This document shows positions 1 to 11,880 of a stretch of DNA of 64,000 nucleotides, one piece after another. The notes beneath the pieces are model-generated. The model was not told where the DNA came from, did not search any database, and saw only the letters and a list, made by a program, of their open reading frames with translations. Each line of letters begins with the position of its first letter. Positions within the stretch are counted from its first letter, which is position 1. Source of the stretch: Moringa oleifera (taxonomy: Eukaryota > Streptophyta > Magnoliopsida > Brassicales > Moringaceae); contig JAJFZO010000583.1 of NCBI GenBank assembly GCA_021397835.1, positions 908,501 through 972,500 on the forward strand, read 5' to 3'. The translations under genes and the position numbers were made by a program.

Positions 1-2298
1 AAAATCGTTGATTTTGAACCATTTTCAAAATAATTTTGATTACGGTTCAAAATCAAAATCGATTATATCGATTTCGGTTCGATTCAAAACTTAAATATTA
101 CAATTCAATTCATCGGTTTGAACTGAACAGTGATCAGATCTAGCTAGTGCTCATCGTTTATCATGGGAGAGATGGCCAAACTTGGCCCTTTTGCGCAGTC
201 GCGCGCTAAACAGTTACCATTAGTTGTCTTCATCGCACAAACGTGGGTCAAACCTGATCGATTTTCACGAAAGTCGACTAGATTCTCTAGCAATTTGGTC
301 GCTTTGATCACAAAAAATGAAAGAATAAAGAAATAAACACTAGACACATATTTGATTAATATTTCTTTAAATTTTCAATCAATGGATTTTTTAAGTATTA
401 ATAAAAAAATTAATCAATTCTTAATATAAGTTAATTATTAAAAAATGATGATAAGAATAAATTTCAATTAAAAATGAATATTTAAATAAAATTGGGTTAA
501 AAGAACTATAATTTTTTAAAAAAATATTTACATTATTTTGTATTAAAAAATTAGATTTATAATATTAAAAAAATGAGGTTTCCATTTGGTTACTCTTATT
601 TTAATTTCAAGCCTTATCAAATCAAATAATTGAAGATAAACAGGTTATACTAATTTAATAGTGTTTTAATCCCCAATTTTTCTTGTCGTGTTTGACTTAA
701 TTTCAATGTACTTTTACTTTATTTGATTCTTATAATATTTAATTGGTCTACAATTAATCATATTATATAAAAAAAAAAAAGTTCATATACTTGTTCCTTA
801 ACTCTAAAAACAAATTTAAGAATCTTTTTGTAATACTTTATTGATTTTTAATATTTGGAAAAAGATAATCAAATAATTAATCTAATAATGTAAGATGACA
901 ACCAGACCAATGCCTAATGAAGAGAGCACTAAGGACCAAAATTTAGTTATTGCATTGGCAAGATTAACATAATGTATGGTCTAACATATACAGGACTCAA
1001 AGACAAATTTATGCATTAAATACTCTTAAATAAACTCAACCTATCACAAAAGGTATATATAGTCTAATTTATAAAAGGGGTTTGGTTAGCAAAACGAAAG
1101 GTGAAATATGATATAAGGAAAAAAAAAAAAAGAAAAGTGAAATTAAGTTGATGTCATGTTTTCTACTGGCTAAAATTGGTGGCATTCAAATTAGGGGGTT
1201 TGATCGATAAGTGAATGACCTTGATGAATTAGGTTCTATATTGGAATCTTTGTTATACGTATTTAGAAATGAGTCGATGATAATATTTCCATTTGGGAAG
1301 TTATTGTAAATTGTTGCCGGCCTACAAGCCTTACCCTATAGATTTGAAATCAAATATTTGGGTAGAACATGGTTCATTGAAATAAAGTCAGTGACTTAGA
1401 CATATGCATGGGTAGCTTAATTGGTTGATGTAATTGAGTTTGGCTTTTGTTTTTCTTTTTGAATGCAACAAGTTTGGCTTTTGAAAATGGATCTTCTTTT
1501 TTTATGTTATCTTAACAACACAAAAGGATTGGCATCACAAAGCGAAATCTCCAGCTCACAAAGTTGAGTGACCCACCGCCTCTCACAAAAAAAAAGGGGC
1601 TGATGCAGGATGTTGGCTAGCTAGGCCTGTTATATCATTCAAAGCTAACCCACCTAATCAACCCCCTTTATTTCCTTCGAAGCTTCACCCGCAAAAGGGT
1701 ATCAATTTATTTTGATTTCCCTTTTCTAAGATATATAAAATAAATCAACCATCATTCAAACAATTAATTCGACTTTTGATATCTTCGGATTATCATTCTG
1801 TCAATCAGCACAAAATGGCAGTTTGCAGCCATTTAAAAGTGGTAAAGCAAAGCAAGAACTGTTTATGGCATTGCAAGTTTAGTGGGCATACATGCAATGA
1901 ACTTTGAATGATATGACAAACAAAATGAGATGCTATAATCTCAATAATAGCACCAACCCTCGAATTCTAGTATCCTCTAGTGCATGAAGAGTATCATACA
2001 AGAAAAGGGATTACATTTACCAAATCTTTTATTAAAAAGTCTAAGTAGACATGCCATCTTGTGCATGTACTTTTTCTTAGGAACGAAGACTGTGTAGCTC
2101 TTTAAGCCTTTATGCATGTTGATAAGCCACAGATGACTCAAAAGTTGGGATCAACACTAAACCTATTTGCCTCTTTAAATGCAGTTGCCAACCAAGGTTG
2201 GGTTTTCACAAGCCTGTTCAGTCTTCTTCCATGAGAGCTTAGGGTAATCTTACAAGCAAGTTTGGCACTCATATAACAAAAGAGATCTACGAGAAGAG
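1..2298. other. AT-rich intergenic and upstream region of the GEM-like gene
   Basis: No coding region is supported here. Bases 1-115 are built from imperfect repeats of gattttgaatc/gattcaaaatc type words, and a similar stretch occurs at about 20590-21060. That suggests a dispersed low-complexity repeat, though low complexity alone could produce the likeness. The rest is AT-rich spacer with homopolymer A/T tracts. Confidence 0.5.
1732..1742 (+). promoter_or_regulatory. possible TATA box of the GEM-like gene
   Basis: The string TATATAAAATA lies about 560 bases before the ATG at 2299. It would need a long or intron-containing 5' leader to serve that gene. In DNA this AT-rich it may be chance. 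Confidence 0.25.
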
Positions 2299-3174
2299 AT
2301 GAAGATCCCAGCTCAAGGACACATGGACGGAGTTCCAATCACATACAGAGTCCAGAGACCAGCAAAGCAATTATTAGCACAACCAGCAAGCCATAACCAT
2401 GATTCATCAACTAAGGGGTCTCCAGCTTCCAAGCAAAGTAGATATCTCTCTTCCTTCTATTCTTCTACCTACCTTCCAGTCTTGTAGAGAAGTTTTAAGT
2501 ATGTAAGAAGGTTTTTCAGTAACTGAGTATGTCTTAATTTTGCAGATAAGAAGGATTCAGTGCTTAACCGGATGAACAAGCTAGGAAAGACAGCTGACAA
2601 ATTTGCACATGGGATTCGTGAGCACAGTAAGGACAACTTCTCTTAGAATGAAAGACTGATTACTGTTCCATTTGATGGATTTTACAATGAGCGTTTTGAA
2701 ACCATTGCAGTGAGATTGGGATCCAAGATCACTGAAACAGTGAAAGGCAAGTTGAGCTTGGGGGCCAGAATTCTTCAAGTAGGTGGGGTGGAGAAAGTGT
2801 TCAAGCAGCTATTTAGTGTTAGAGAAGGAGAGGTACTATTGAAGGCTTGCCAGTGCTACTTATCAACCACAGCAGGTCCTATTGCAGGTCTCCTCTTCAT
2901 CTCCAACAATAAGGTTGCCTTTTGCAGCGAAAGATCGATTAAAGTCTCCTCTCCAAAGGGTGAATCTGTTAGAGTCCATTACAAGGTGCTGATCCCTCTG
3001 AGAATGATAAAGAGAGCCAACTTAAGCGAGAACGTTAAGAAGCCATCGCAGAAGTACATTGAGATAGTTACTTCAGATGATTTTGACTTCTGGTTTATGG
3101 GTTTCCTCAATCACCAAAAAGCGATCAAATCTCTTCACCAGGCAATCTCCCGTGTGCAGGTCACTCAACTGTAG
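2299..3174 (+). CDS. GEM-like protein with GRAM domain (3 exons, 227 aa)
   Basis: Exons: 2299-2437, 2546-2626, 2711-3174. Introns 2438-2545 and 2627-2710 both begin GTA and end GCAG, and the joins keep the frame (684 nt with TAG). The first join gives SKQNKKDSVLNRMNK, the second gives HGIREHMRLGSKITETVKG. Residues about 104-182 form the GRAM domain, with CYLSTTAGPIAGLLFIS, FCSERSIKVSS and the closing motif DFDFWFMGFLNHQKA. The family includes GEM, GEM-like/GER and ABA-responsive proteins; GEM takes part in epidermal cell-fate control, and others respond to hormones. GRAM domains are thought to bind membrane lipids or proteins. The size and three-exon layout fit the short members of the Arabidopsis At5g23350-23370/At5g08350 group. 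The first ATG is used because the N-terminus (MDGVPITY) is family-like. The exact paralogue and its role are not known. Confidence 0.93.
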
Positions 3175-4966
3175 TTTAAGCAGATGTGATTAGATGGAAT
3201 GAAGACGTGTTCAACATGCTCGTTGAATGCAGACGTCGTACATATTGTGATATATTTGAGCAACTCTTACCACAATTGTTCACTATCTGCATGTATAAAT
3301 TGCATGACAGGGTCTTACAATGCCTGGGTATCCTGTGCAGACAGAAATTTCTGCTCTGCTGCATATGTGTCCCATTCTTTGTGTCCACTGTGAGATTGTT
3401 CACCATTTTTGTCAAAATGAACAAGAAATGCACAAGATGTAAATTTTGGAGGAGGGATCCCCCAATTTCTAATAGGGTTTTCAATGAAAACCCTTAGGCT
3501 TCTTAACCATGGTTGGTTTGGCAGCTGCAGAGACTCCACAATTCAAGCTGCTTTTCCAGTTTTGCTTAGGAGACTGATTTTAATTTATTTCAACAGGGCA
3601 TTCATGCAGAGCCAATGATTGCAAATCGCTAAATGAGAAAGACACTCCTCTTAGGAATACCTACATGGAAGGACTGCACATCACTCAGCAATAGGCAACT
3701 TTCAGGTCAAACGATCAACTATTTGCACCAACTCAGGCCTAACAAATTAGGCTGGTTAGCTCATTTGACCAGGCATGGAGGGTGCACATTAGGATCCTTA
3801 TCACAGTTGAAGGTCCCCAATCCAAATGCATCATATCTGATATCAAAATGATGCGCTCTGCAAGAAGACATGCGAGAATTGGAGTCTTCTTATATCTGAA
3901 CATAATTCAGATTCTGGTAAAAGAAATAATAACCATTACAGCCCTACAGAAACAGGTACCCAAAAAATATAAATTCAGAAAAGAAAAAGAGAAAAGAATC
4001 ATAGTGCGACCAGATAGACCAGGTAACAGAGAAAATAACCACACTCCAATTGCTTCAGATGCTAATGATAAAAGCTATTAGGTCATACATATGACAGACT
4101 ACTGACATAATAACTCTCTATGCCTTATCGTGTCCCTAAAATATGAGGGTCAAAGCAACAGGAATGAATTTCAAGAATTCAGATGTGGAATTAAATTACA
4201 TCTAAAAGTTGGTACAAGCAGCTTGACCAAATCTATCGCTCAGCATTGAGATCCTAATATATCATTCCATTTAATGCATCCACCAGAGGGAATAATGCAG
4301 CATTTTACAAACATGACAATTGCTGTGACACCAGCAGCAATCTTATTAATTCATTTGTGAAACATAAGAATGGGAGAGCATGCAAAATCAGTATACAATC
4401 ATATTGTCATATGACGATACTGAATTTATAGAGGAAAGCAAGCAAATTACAACACAAAACTCTTAAAAAATAATCAAAAACACATGCAAAGGAATAAAAA
4501 TATGGCACCTGAAGAATATTCACTTTCTGAGTTACATACACTGAACAGAATCCGAATGTCTGCAATTAGTAAATTCCAATGAGAGGATCCTTCTTCCAGA
4601 TAAATGAATGAGATAGTTTAGGATATTGGCAAGGAACTTCATTGCCATACCAATATCCAAATTTATGCAGATCATGAAACAAATTTATGAAAAATTCCAC
4701 AAACTTGAGAAGAATAGCACAAAAATTAAAAAGCAAAAAGCCAAGAAAAATATTGTACATTGAAGATTTACATACACATTCTAGAGTGATAAATATAGGA
4801 CATGCCAAGCATAACCAAGTTTAAAGCATAACATGTACAAGCATGAAAAGCCTCACTAAAAGACCCAATCCATTCAAGTGGTCCAATGAGCTTCCAGAGC
4901 TCGAAAGTGTTTGAAATTCTCCCCCAGGGTTGATATACCTGAATATTAAACTGCTGATGATTGGTC
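3175..4966. other. convergent 3' region between GEM-like and F-box/LRR genes
   Basis: No coding region is supported. Both flanking genes end here, so much of it is probably 3' UTR. On the minus strand a donor-like CAG|GTATATC at about 4938 follows the F-box/LRR stop, and an acceptor-like TAATTGCAG lies at about 4561, which could be a 3' UTR intron (inference). Short open frames at 3186-3497, 3782-4081 and 4566-4808 show no family resemblance. Confidence 0.5.
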
Positions 4967-7322
4967 TCAAATTAGAACATCTGGCTCAGATAAACTGCCC
5001 ACAAAATTCACTTTACAACATCTAGGAAACTGCAGATCAGCCTCCTCACAGTCTGCCTTTGTTACATATGGGCAAGACCTTACATCAAGGAATTCCAGGG
5101 ACCTGCACCTTTCCAAAAGCATGCCTATCCCTGAAACTGTAATTTTTGGACAATTACTTGCCTTCAACACCTTCAATCCTAACTCAATATCATTATTTCC
5201 CAAACCCTGAAAAGCAGCATCTGTCACCCCTTCACAGCACCCAATATCAAGAGCCTCCAGGTTCCGGCATTGAGTGAGGATGCAAGATACTGCCGAGTCA
5301 GAAATATTTAGACACCAATCCATCCGCAAATTCTTCAGACTACTTTTACAGGCAGTAGCCAATAATTTTATAGCTTCATTAGAGATGTCCCGACAACCAC
5401 CAATTATAAGAGTTTCAAGATTTTTGCAATCCTTGGCCAAGGATAATACAGCCTCATCTCCAACTTTGTAACAATCCAACAACTTTAGTGTACTAAGCGA
5501 GGATGCACAGGCCTTAGAAACACAGGAAACCCCAGCATCTCCAATATTGCTACATTTATTGACATCTAAAAATTTAATCCGGCGACAACCATTTACAAGA
5601 GATGAGAGTCCAGAGTCAGTTATTTTGGTGCAGCCTCGCAAGCCCAGCTTTTCCAAAGCGTGACAACTCTTAGAAAGTGCTTGTAATACTCCATCTGTGA
5701 CAAATCTGCAGCCAGCAAGATGCAGGCTCCTCAGGTCACAACAGCCCTGGGCAACAAGTGACAATCCCTTGTCTGTCAGCTTTCTGCAATCGGATACATC
5801 TAATGATTGCAAAGAAGGCAGACCACGTCCAATTGATGCCATTCCAGTATCTGTAATGCCTGTTATAGAAAAGAAGTGATCAATGAAACATGCAGATGCA
5901 GCAAGTTCACTATATAAGTCGAACAGGGGGAAAAGAAAAGGGACAAACATGCACCAAATTCTGGTGGCCATGATTATCAAAGCATACAACCAATGGATAC
6001 CATGGTAACTCCAAAGACCTGATTTTCTCCAAAAGGAATAAGGAGGTCATTTTTAGGCCAAACAACTACATAGCTGAATATCACTCAATAATGACAAACC
6101 ATAGAGTTCCCAAGATCTTAGAACAAGTAAAGAATTCATAAGATCAGGGTATGATAGGTTGAGTTCCTACTCAAATTACTAAGATCTTATCCGAGAAGCA
6201 AAAGAAAACTCAAATAGTAACTCACAATAGCCATCAATGAAACAAAAACCATCCAAGAAACTAGAAAGTATCAAAAAATTGTTTCCCCATTTGCAGCATA
6301 AAAGCTCTCATAGCAGGAAGACAATAAAGTAGATAAATAGCACTAATCCCAAATGAAAAAAGTTGCATTATTTTAAACAAAATATATCACAGATCCAAAG
6401 TAATTAACAAGCAATTGTGAAAATTTAATATCTTGAAACAACTAATTCCACCTTGAGTAGAAAAAAGGTTACCATATCATATAACACATATATCCACAAA
6501 GCAATTAATTTCATAGTTCCTCCAAATAAAGTTCCTGCAGATAGCAATTCCCACTAACATATAAATTTACAAAATTAAATGCACTCTCCGCCGGAAGAGA
6601 ATTGGAAAAGAAAAAGCATTCATCTTCAGCTACACAAAAAAAACACGCAGATACTACATATTCACAGGCTGAGAGTATTATCATACTTCTTAAAAATTAA
6701 AAATTCTCAAAAACATTGTTTTTGTTAATAGAAAAAAAGAAGAAACCATTAAAGATTGAATAGACAAAAAAAAAAATCTTCTCTACAAGTTTGATTATCA
6801 ATAATCGTCAAAGATCCAAAGCCTGGCCCCCACCCCCAGCACCACCATACAGAAGCACCCAAAACTACAGTAAAAGTTACCCTCCACAGTCAGCAAACTG
6901 GAGACTCCCCCAAGAGCTTGCAACCACTTTTCCCAACACAAAAAGCGTTTTGCATGAAAGAACAAAAACGCAGGAACAATGCCACAAGAACTACCTTTAC
7001 AATTCTGCAAACTGAGGATCCTCAAGCATTTGAACCCATCGGCAATGACAGCAAGATCTAAGTCCGTTACGCCCGGGTAAAAGGACCTGGAAGTAGACTG
7101 GGAAAGGTCCAGTTCCAGGAGGCCCGAGAACCTGACAGCCATCTTGCGGAGCATGTGGGACCCAGCACGGGCAGAAAGCTTCTTCCTCTCCGTGCTCTGC
7201 AGGTGCAGCCACCTCTTGCACACCAAACCAAACACCTCCTTATCCTTATCGCTCTCCAGCCGCGACATTATCCATCTCAGCTCGTCGTCCGTCAAGACCT
7301 CGTTAATGCAAACGGATGCCAT
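4967..7322 (-). CDS. F-box/LRR-repeat protein, At5g23340 type (2 exons, 406 aa)
   Basis: Exons on the minus strand: 7322-6995 and 5859-4967. The 1135-bp intron has donor AAAG|GTAGTT and acceptor ATAACAG, and the join reads NCKGITDTGMASIG. The total is 1221 nt ending in TGA. Residues about 9-50 (LTDDELRWIMSRL, VFGLVCKRWLHLQS) are a divergent F-box-like helix region. The rest is a run of cysteine-containing LRRs of about 26 residues (pattern CxxITDxGLxxLxxxCxxLxxLDxxxC), ending KVNFVGSLSEPDVLI. F-box/LRR proteins usually act as substrate receptors of SCF ubiquitin ligases; the substrate of this one is unknown to me. The sequence follows Arabidopsis At5g23340 closely from end to end, so the model is secure. 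It lies tail to tail with the GEM-like gene. Confidence 0.95.
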
Positions 7323-9189
7323 TGATTTTGACGAATTGAAGGGTGATAAGGATGATTATGAGGCCAGTGGACTAATCAGTGAAGAGGGATTAGGATTAGG
7401 GTCAATCAACAAACCCTAATCCAATCTCTCTGTAGCTCTCCGTTTCCCCCCTCGGCGGTTGGAGACTAAAAGGAGAATAAAAAGTGCAGATATTCATATG
7501 GAGATGTAGAGTGGGAGCAAAGCCACAGTCTGTGAAATGACGTTATCGCCCTTGTTTGGTGAATTTTATTTGGTTAGTCAGAAGGGCTTTTAGGACTTTC
7601 CAGTGGTTGGTTAGCGGAAACAGCCAGAAAAGCGCCTACGAAAAGGTGCTTGCCTTCGTAGGCGTATGATTAATAGCCATAGTATTAATTGAATTTTACT
7701 GTAATGTCGACTTCAAATTCAATTCTTTAATGAACTCGTTATATTACATAAATTTTTAATGAATTATAAGAATAAAAATTTTTTGCTCCCCCTTTAGTTA
7801 AATTTTTAAATATAAATTTTAAAAAATATTTTTATAAATTATAATAATTTTATATAAAATAAAAAATTATATAAATTATTAATTTTATTAAATTATTACC
7901 TATCATCATTTATATAAAAAATTAGTGCGGTTCACATTTTTATTATATATTTTTAAGCATCCTATGATTCACATATTTAAAACATTAATTTAAATATCAA
8001 AAAATATTATCTAAATAATTATCCATAAGAAATTATAATTATGTAGCCAATAATGTCCAAAAATAGAAAAAGAAAATAAAAAAATTAAGTAATGACTCAG
8101 TTTCATCACGAACAGGCCAATAAAAAGAAGTTTATGCCTAGGAAATTGATCCTATAAGTTGTTCTTTTCTTTATTTATATTTTGCGTGCACATGTATTCA
8201 CACACCAAATGTGTTTAAAAATAACGCACAAATATTCTAATAAAAAGCAAAGAAAAATAAATAAAATTTAATTTTTAATATGTTTTGATTTAAAAAAATC
8301 CTATAATTGAGTTTACTGGTATCGATTTTAGGATGTTACGAGGATGCTAATCTTCCTCACACATAACCAACTTTAGGACTTAAATTTTTCAGTGAAGATG
8401 AATCATCGCTAAAAAAATTTTAATTTTTCCATCATTCTTTGGTTTTTTTACCCTAAAAAAATTAAAAATAATAAAAATAATTTTAGTAGTCAATCACACC
8501 ACAAGAAAAAAAAATTAGTGATAACTCTTATGTTTTCGATTTTAACCAAAAGCCTCACAACAATAAATTTCAAGATTTACCAAACCAAAAAAAAAAATCT
8601 CACTTTGAGGTTGGTCCTAGACCTTATCATTATATCACCCAAAGAAAAGTCATCAAATCCAAATTCTTCATCTTCCTCTTTAGTTGTGGTTGCCAATCCC
8701 TTAACATAGAAATATAAACTTTACCAGGCCCAAAATTTTTTTTATTTGAAGTCACCAAAGTTGAGTCTAGAAAGATGAATGATCATTCGCCATCTTAACA
8801 TCACCTAACAAAACGGATTCCTTGTCGGGCTAGCGATATTTTAAGGTGTGGATGATATCTTTAAGAGATATCTTTGTGACTAATGTAAACATTTTTTTGA
8901 TTCATTACATTCTGAGATTGAAGCAAGGAACTTGGTACTTGACTATTTTATTGCATCATATTAAGTGGGCAATTGTCGCAAATCATCACATATGTGTAGG
9001 CTATAACTAAAGTAGTTGCATCCTTTATTGTTATAGTGGCAATTTTTGTGCCAATGAAGAAGCTTATGTAAGAGTTGTTGTGGCAATTGTTGCAATGTTG
9101 GCTATGTTAATAGCCTTGCTATAAATGCAGCAATTGAGGTTAGTAACTTGGGTGGAAAGAATAATTGATGCTTTGAACAATTGCTTTAA
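7323..9189. other. upstream of the F-box/LRR gene; AT-rich spacer
   Basis: Bases 7323-7680 are less AT-rich and probably hold the minus-strand promoter and 5' UTR of the F-box/LRR gene. From 7690 the sequence is AT-rich with A/T-only words and no supported gene. Bases below 9190 may include the eroded 3' end of the DUF1666 pseudogene. Confidence 0.45.
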
Positions 9190-10860
9190 CCTATGCAAGA
9201 AGCTATAAGTTTGTAGGATCTTAGGTTTCAACCTGAGTGCCTTCTTACTTTTTTGGATTAGAACTTCTTTATTTAACTTAAACAAATCACCAAAATATTT
9301 TAGTTGGTTCTTCCATGGTCTTCAATAGCATATCACTTGTAATTGCATCATCTTCTTTTAACTTTCTTCCTGCCTTGTTTTTTCTTTTGATACAATCTTC
9401 TCTTATGACTAGAATTTGAGAAAGATTACACCAAATATAATTGTTCTTAACATAATTTTAAACTCTTATCCCTTCAAATAGTTTAATATTTATGTTGGCA
9501 CTTGAAACTGTTGGAAATCACTTGCAACTTCATTGTATCTCTAAATTCAATAATGGTCAGATTCCATATTCCTAGTGAAAAGTTTTCCATTACAAGCACA
9601 GTTGCCCAATATATACATTTCCAATTCACTGCACAAATTGCTTATGAACTTCATCATCAGATCAAACTCAAACTTTTTATGTTTACTTATCAAGAAATCA
9701 TGCAAAAATTAAAGGAAAGAAAAAAATGTCATTGCAAGAAATGAAAAGGATTTGCTACTTGAATGGATTGCAACGGGTTCTTTAACTATAAAAAAACATA
9801 TTGCGTATATCTTCTGGTCATTAAAGATATTGAGTTTTCTTATTCTTTCTCTATAACACTTGTAGAATTTGTGAGGTTCACCCATTATGTCTTCATATTA
9901 GAACTTCTCATCAATCTTTCAAGGCTTTAAGTCTTCTATTATCTTCAGAGACTCAAATTATTTTTACAAAGCAGGGAGACCAACGACTTTCACCTTCTTA
10001 AACTCCATCTTCAATTATTCTATCAAATTTTGATATTCCCATAAAGTTTTCAATTTATTTGGATCTTCAACATTTGAAGTTGAAGGATTATTTTGAAGTG
10101 GACCTTTCAAACTCATTAGAATTAGTTAGTTAATCCATTACCCTTACCATTATCTTTTTTTTGCTCAACATAATAGTTAGGAAAATCATTCTTGAAAAAC
10201 ATTTTTCAGTCTTAAATACTTAAATTCTGTATATGAGACTCCCCAAATTTAGTCAAGTTTCTTAAGCTCTCCTATAAGATTACTATATCCCCTATCGAAA
10301 TCATTAACTTCTTACATGTCCTCTAAATCTAAATCTTTCTAGGTTAATTCTACTTTTTCCTTTCAATATTTATCAAAATATTTTGCTCATATCCTTCATT
10401 GACATCTTCATTTGAAAGAATTCATCATTGGTTGAATTAATAAAAGGACTCGTAAACAAATGGCTTGAAGCAATGGAATCCAAGTTAGAATCCATAACAT
10501 GAAAGTGTTTCTTTAATAGAAACTGAACTTCCTCTAAGATCTCTTGCTCACTTAAAATTTTTATTTCGAGAAAGAGAATTTTCTAGTATCACTACTGGTT
10601 CTGTCTCCATTGATACATCTTCTTTACATAGACTATCAATATAAGTCTATTGTACTTTTTTACAAACAACTTTTACTTCCAAGTTCTATTGCACAAAATC
10701 CTCATCGGATGAAATAACCTTATGGAAAATCTCCTCATTTCCTAAATAACAATGGATTAAATCAAAAAATAACTCATTAATACTGAAGTACTTAGGTTCC
10801 TCCAAGAAACCATTGAGATCTTTCTCATACATGATCTTATACTTGCTGGCGCTTAAAGTA
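9190..10860 (-). pseudogene. decayed DUF1666-family gene
   Basis: Read on the minus strand, this stretch gives a broken translation in which family words appear in order: YKIMYEKDLNGFLEEP near 10810-10856, LWEYQNLIE then LKMEFKKVK near 9980-10060, HKFYKCYRERIRKLNI near 9850-9900, MKFISNLCSELE near 9630-9665, RYNEVASDFQQFQV near 9499-9540, and a VIRED...DDAITSDMLL block near 9330-9415. In-frame stops and frame changes separate them (for example a stop inside the LIE/LKM block), and no ORF longer than about 75 codons survives. DUF1666 proteins are plant-specific and of unknown function. The order and spacing of several independent words make chance very unlikely. The 5' end is not clear; the gene may extend further towards 11.9 kb. 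Confidence 0.85.
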
Positions 10861-11399
10861 AGGATTAAACCAAGTTAATATCATCACTACTTCCTTTACA
10901 TCTCCTAATGAATTCTTTATATGTTTTTTTTTTAACTCAAACTTGAAGAACAAATTTGATGACTTTTTGTTCTTGACTGTAGTTGTTGATGTTTGCTTAT
11001 ACTATAGAATTGAAAGTAAAATGGAAAATTTGTTTCTTATCTTGGATAAAATTTTAAGTCTTTTCTAATCAATTTGGAAATATTAGTAGTCTATGAAGAT
11101 AATTTTAATCTTTGAATGTCAGAGTCATATCACTTGCATAGTTAAATCATGATATATATTAAATGTATAGAGAGCTATTGTAGCCAATAAAACATCAAAA
11201 TGCAATTCATGCATTGTTACAATTGATACTACTCTAGCTATTGAGATATAATGACACATTTTATGATCTTGTTTACCATATGCTTGAAGGGGGCCTAATA
11301 AGGGCATCTCATCTTGTAACTATTTAAGTTGTCTTATCCTTTCTTCTTAAATAGTCTTCTTTATGTAAAACTCCATAATTTGCATTAGTTAATGTATTA

Positions 11400-11880
11400 G
11401 AGTCACTACGACTTCTACCCATTAACAATCGAAGTAATCTCATGAAAGTTTTAGGCTTCCCAAATGCCTCACACAAAGCTGAGGTAAAAATTTAATAACT
11501 TGGTTGCAATTGAGGTAGTTTTTGTGAACTACTTGAAGATTTAAATGTTGATTTAGATTCTGAAAGATTAATAGTGCCATTACGAGAAATATAAAATTCA
11601 TTTGCTATAATAAGACTTACTAGTTTGTCTACAACTTTCTTCATTATCAAATCAATTGGAAAAAGTGGTGCTGGATATCACTTAGAAAACTGATTAATAA
11701 TGAGAGCATGAATAAGAGAATTCAAACTACTTTCATAGCAAGCATGCCATATATTTCAAATCTTAACACCTTTTTTAACTAATGGTGACTTGTAATTAAT
11801 GTATAAGCTAGATGATTTCCTCAATGATAGCTCATTCAACAAAATAGAGGAGAATTTAATATGAACAACTATTTAAAAGA
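11400..11880 (-). pseudogene. unidentified decayed coding stretch
   Basis: On the minus strand long protein-like runs appear with few stops: NLSESKSTFKSS, ALCEAFGKPKTFMRLLRLL followed by MGRSRSDSNTLTNANYGV, and SSLNSLIHALIINQFSK. Composition is far more protein-like than the A/T-only sequence on either side. It could be the 5' part of the neighbouring DUF1666 pseudogene or a different dead gene or transposon; I do not recognise the family. Confidence 0.4.

Noticed and set aside
3186..3539. overlapping short frames on both strands after the GEM-like stop
   Set aside because: They lie in the 3' UTR, are unlike any family and conflict with one another.
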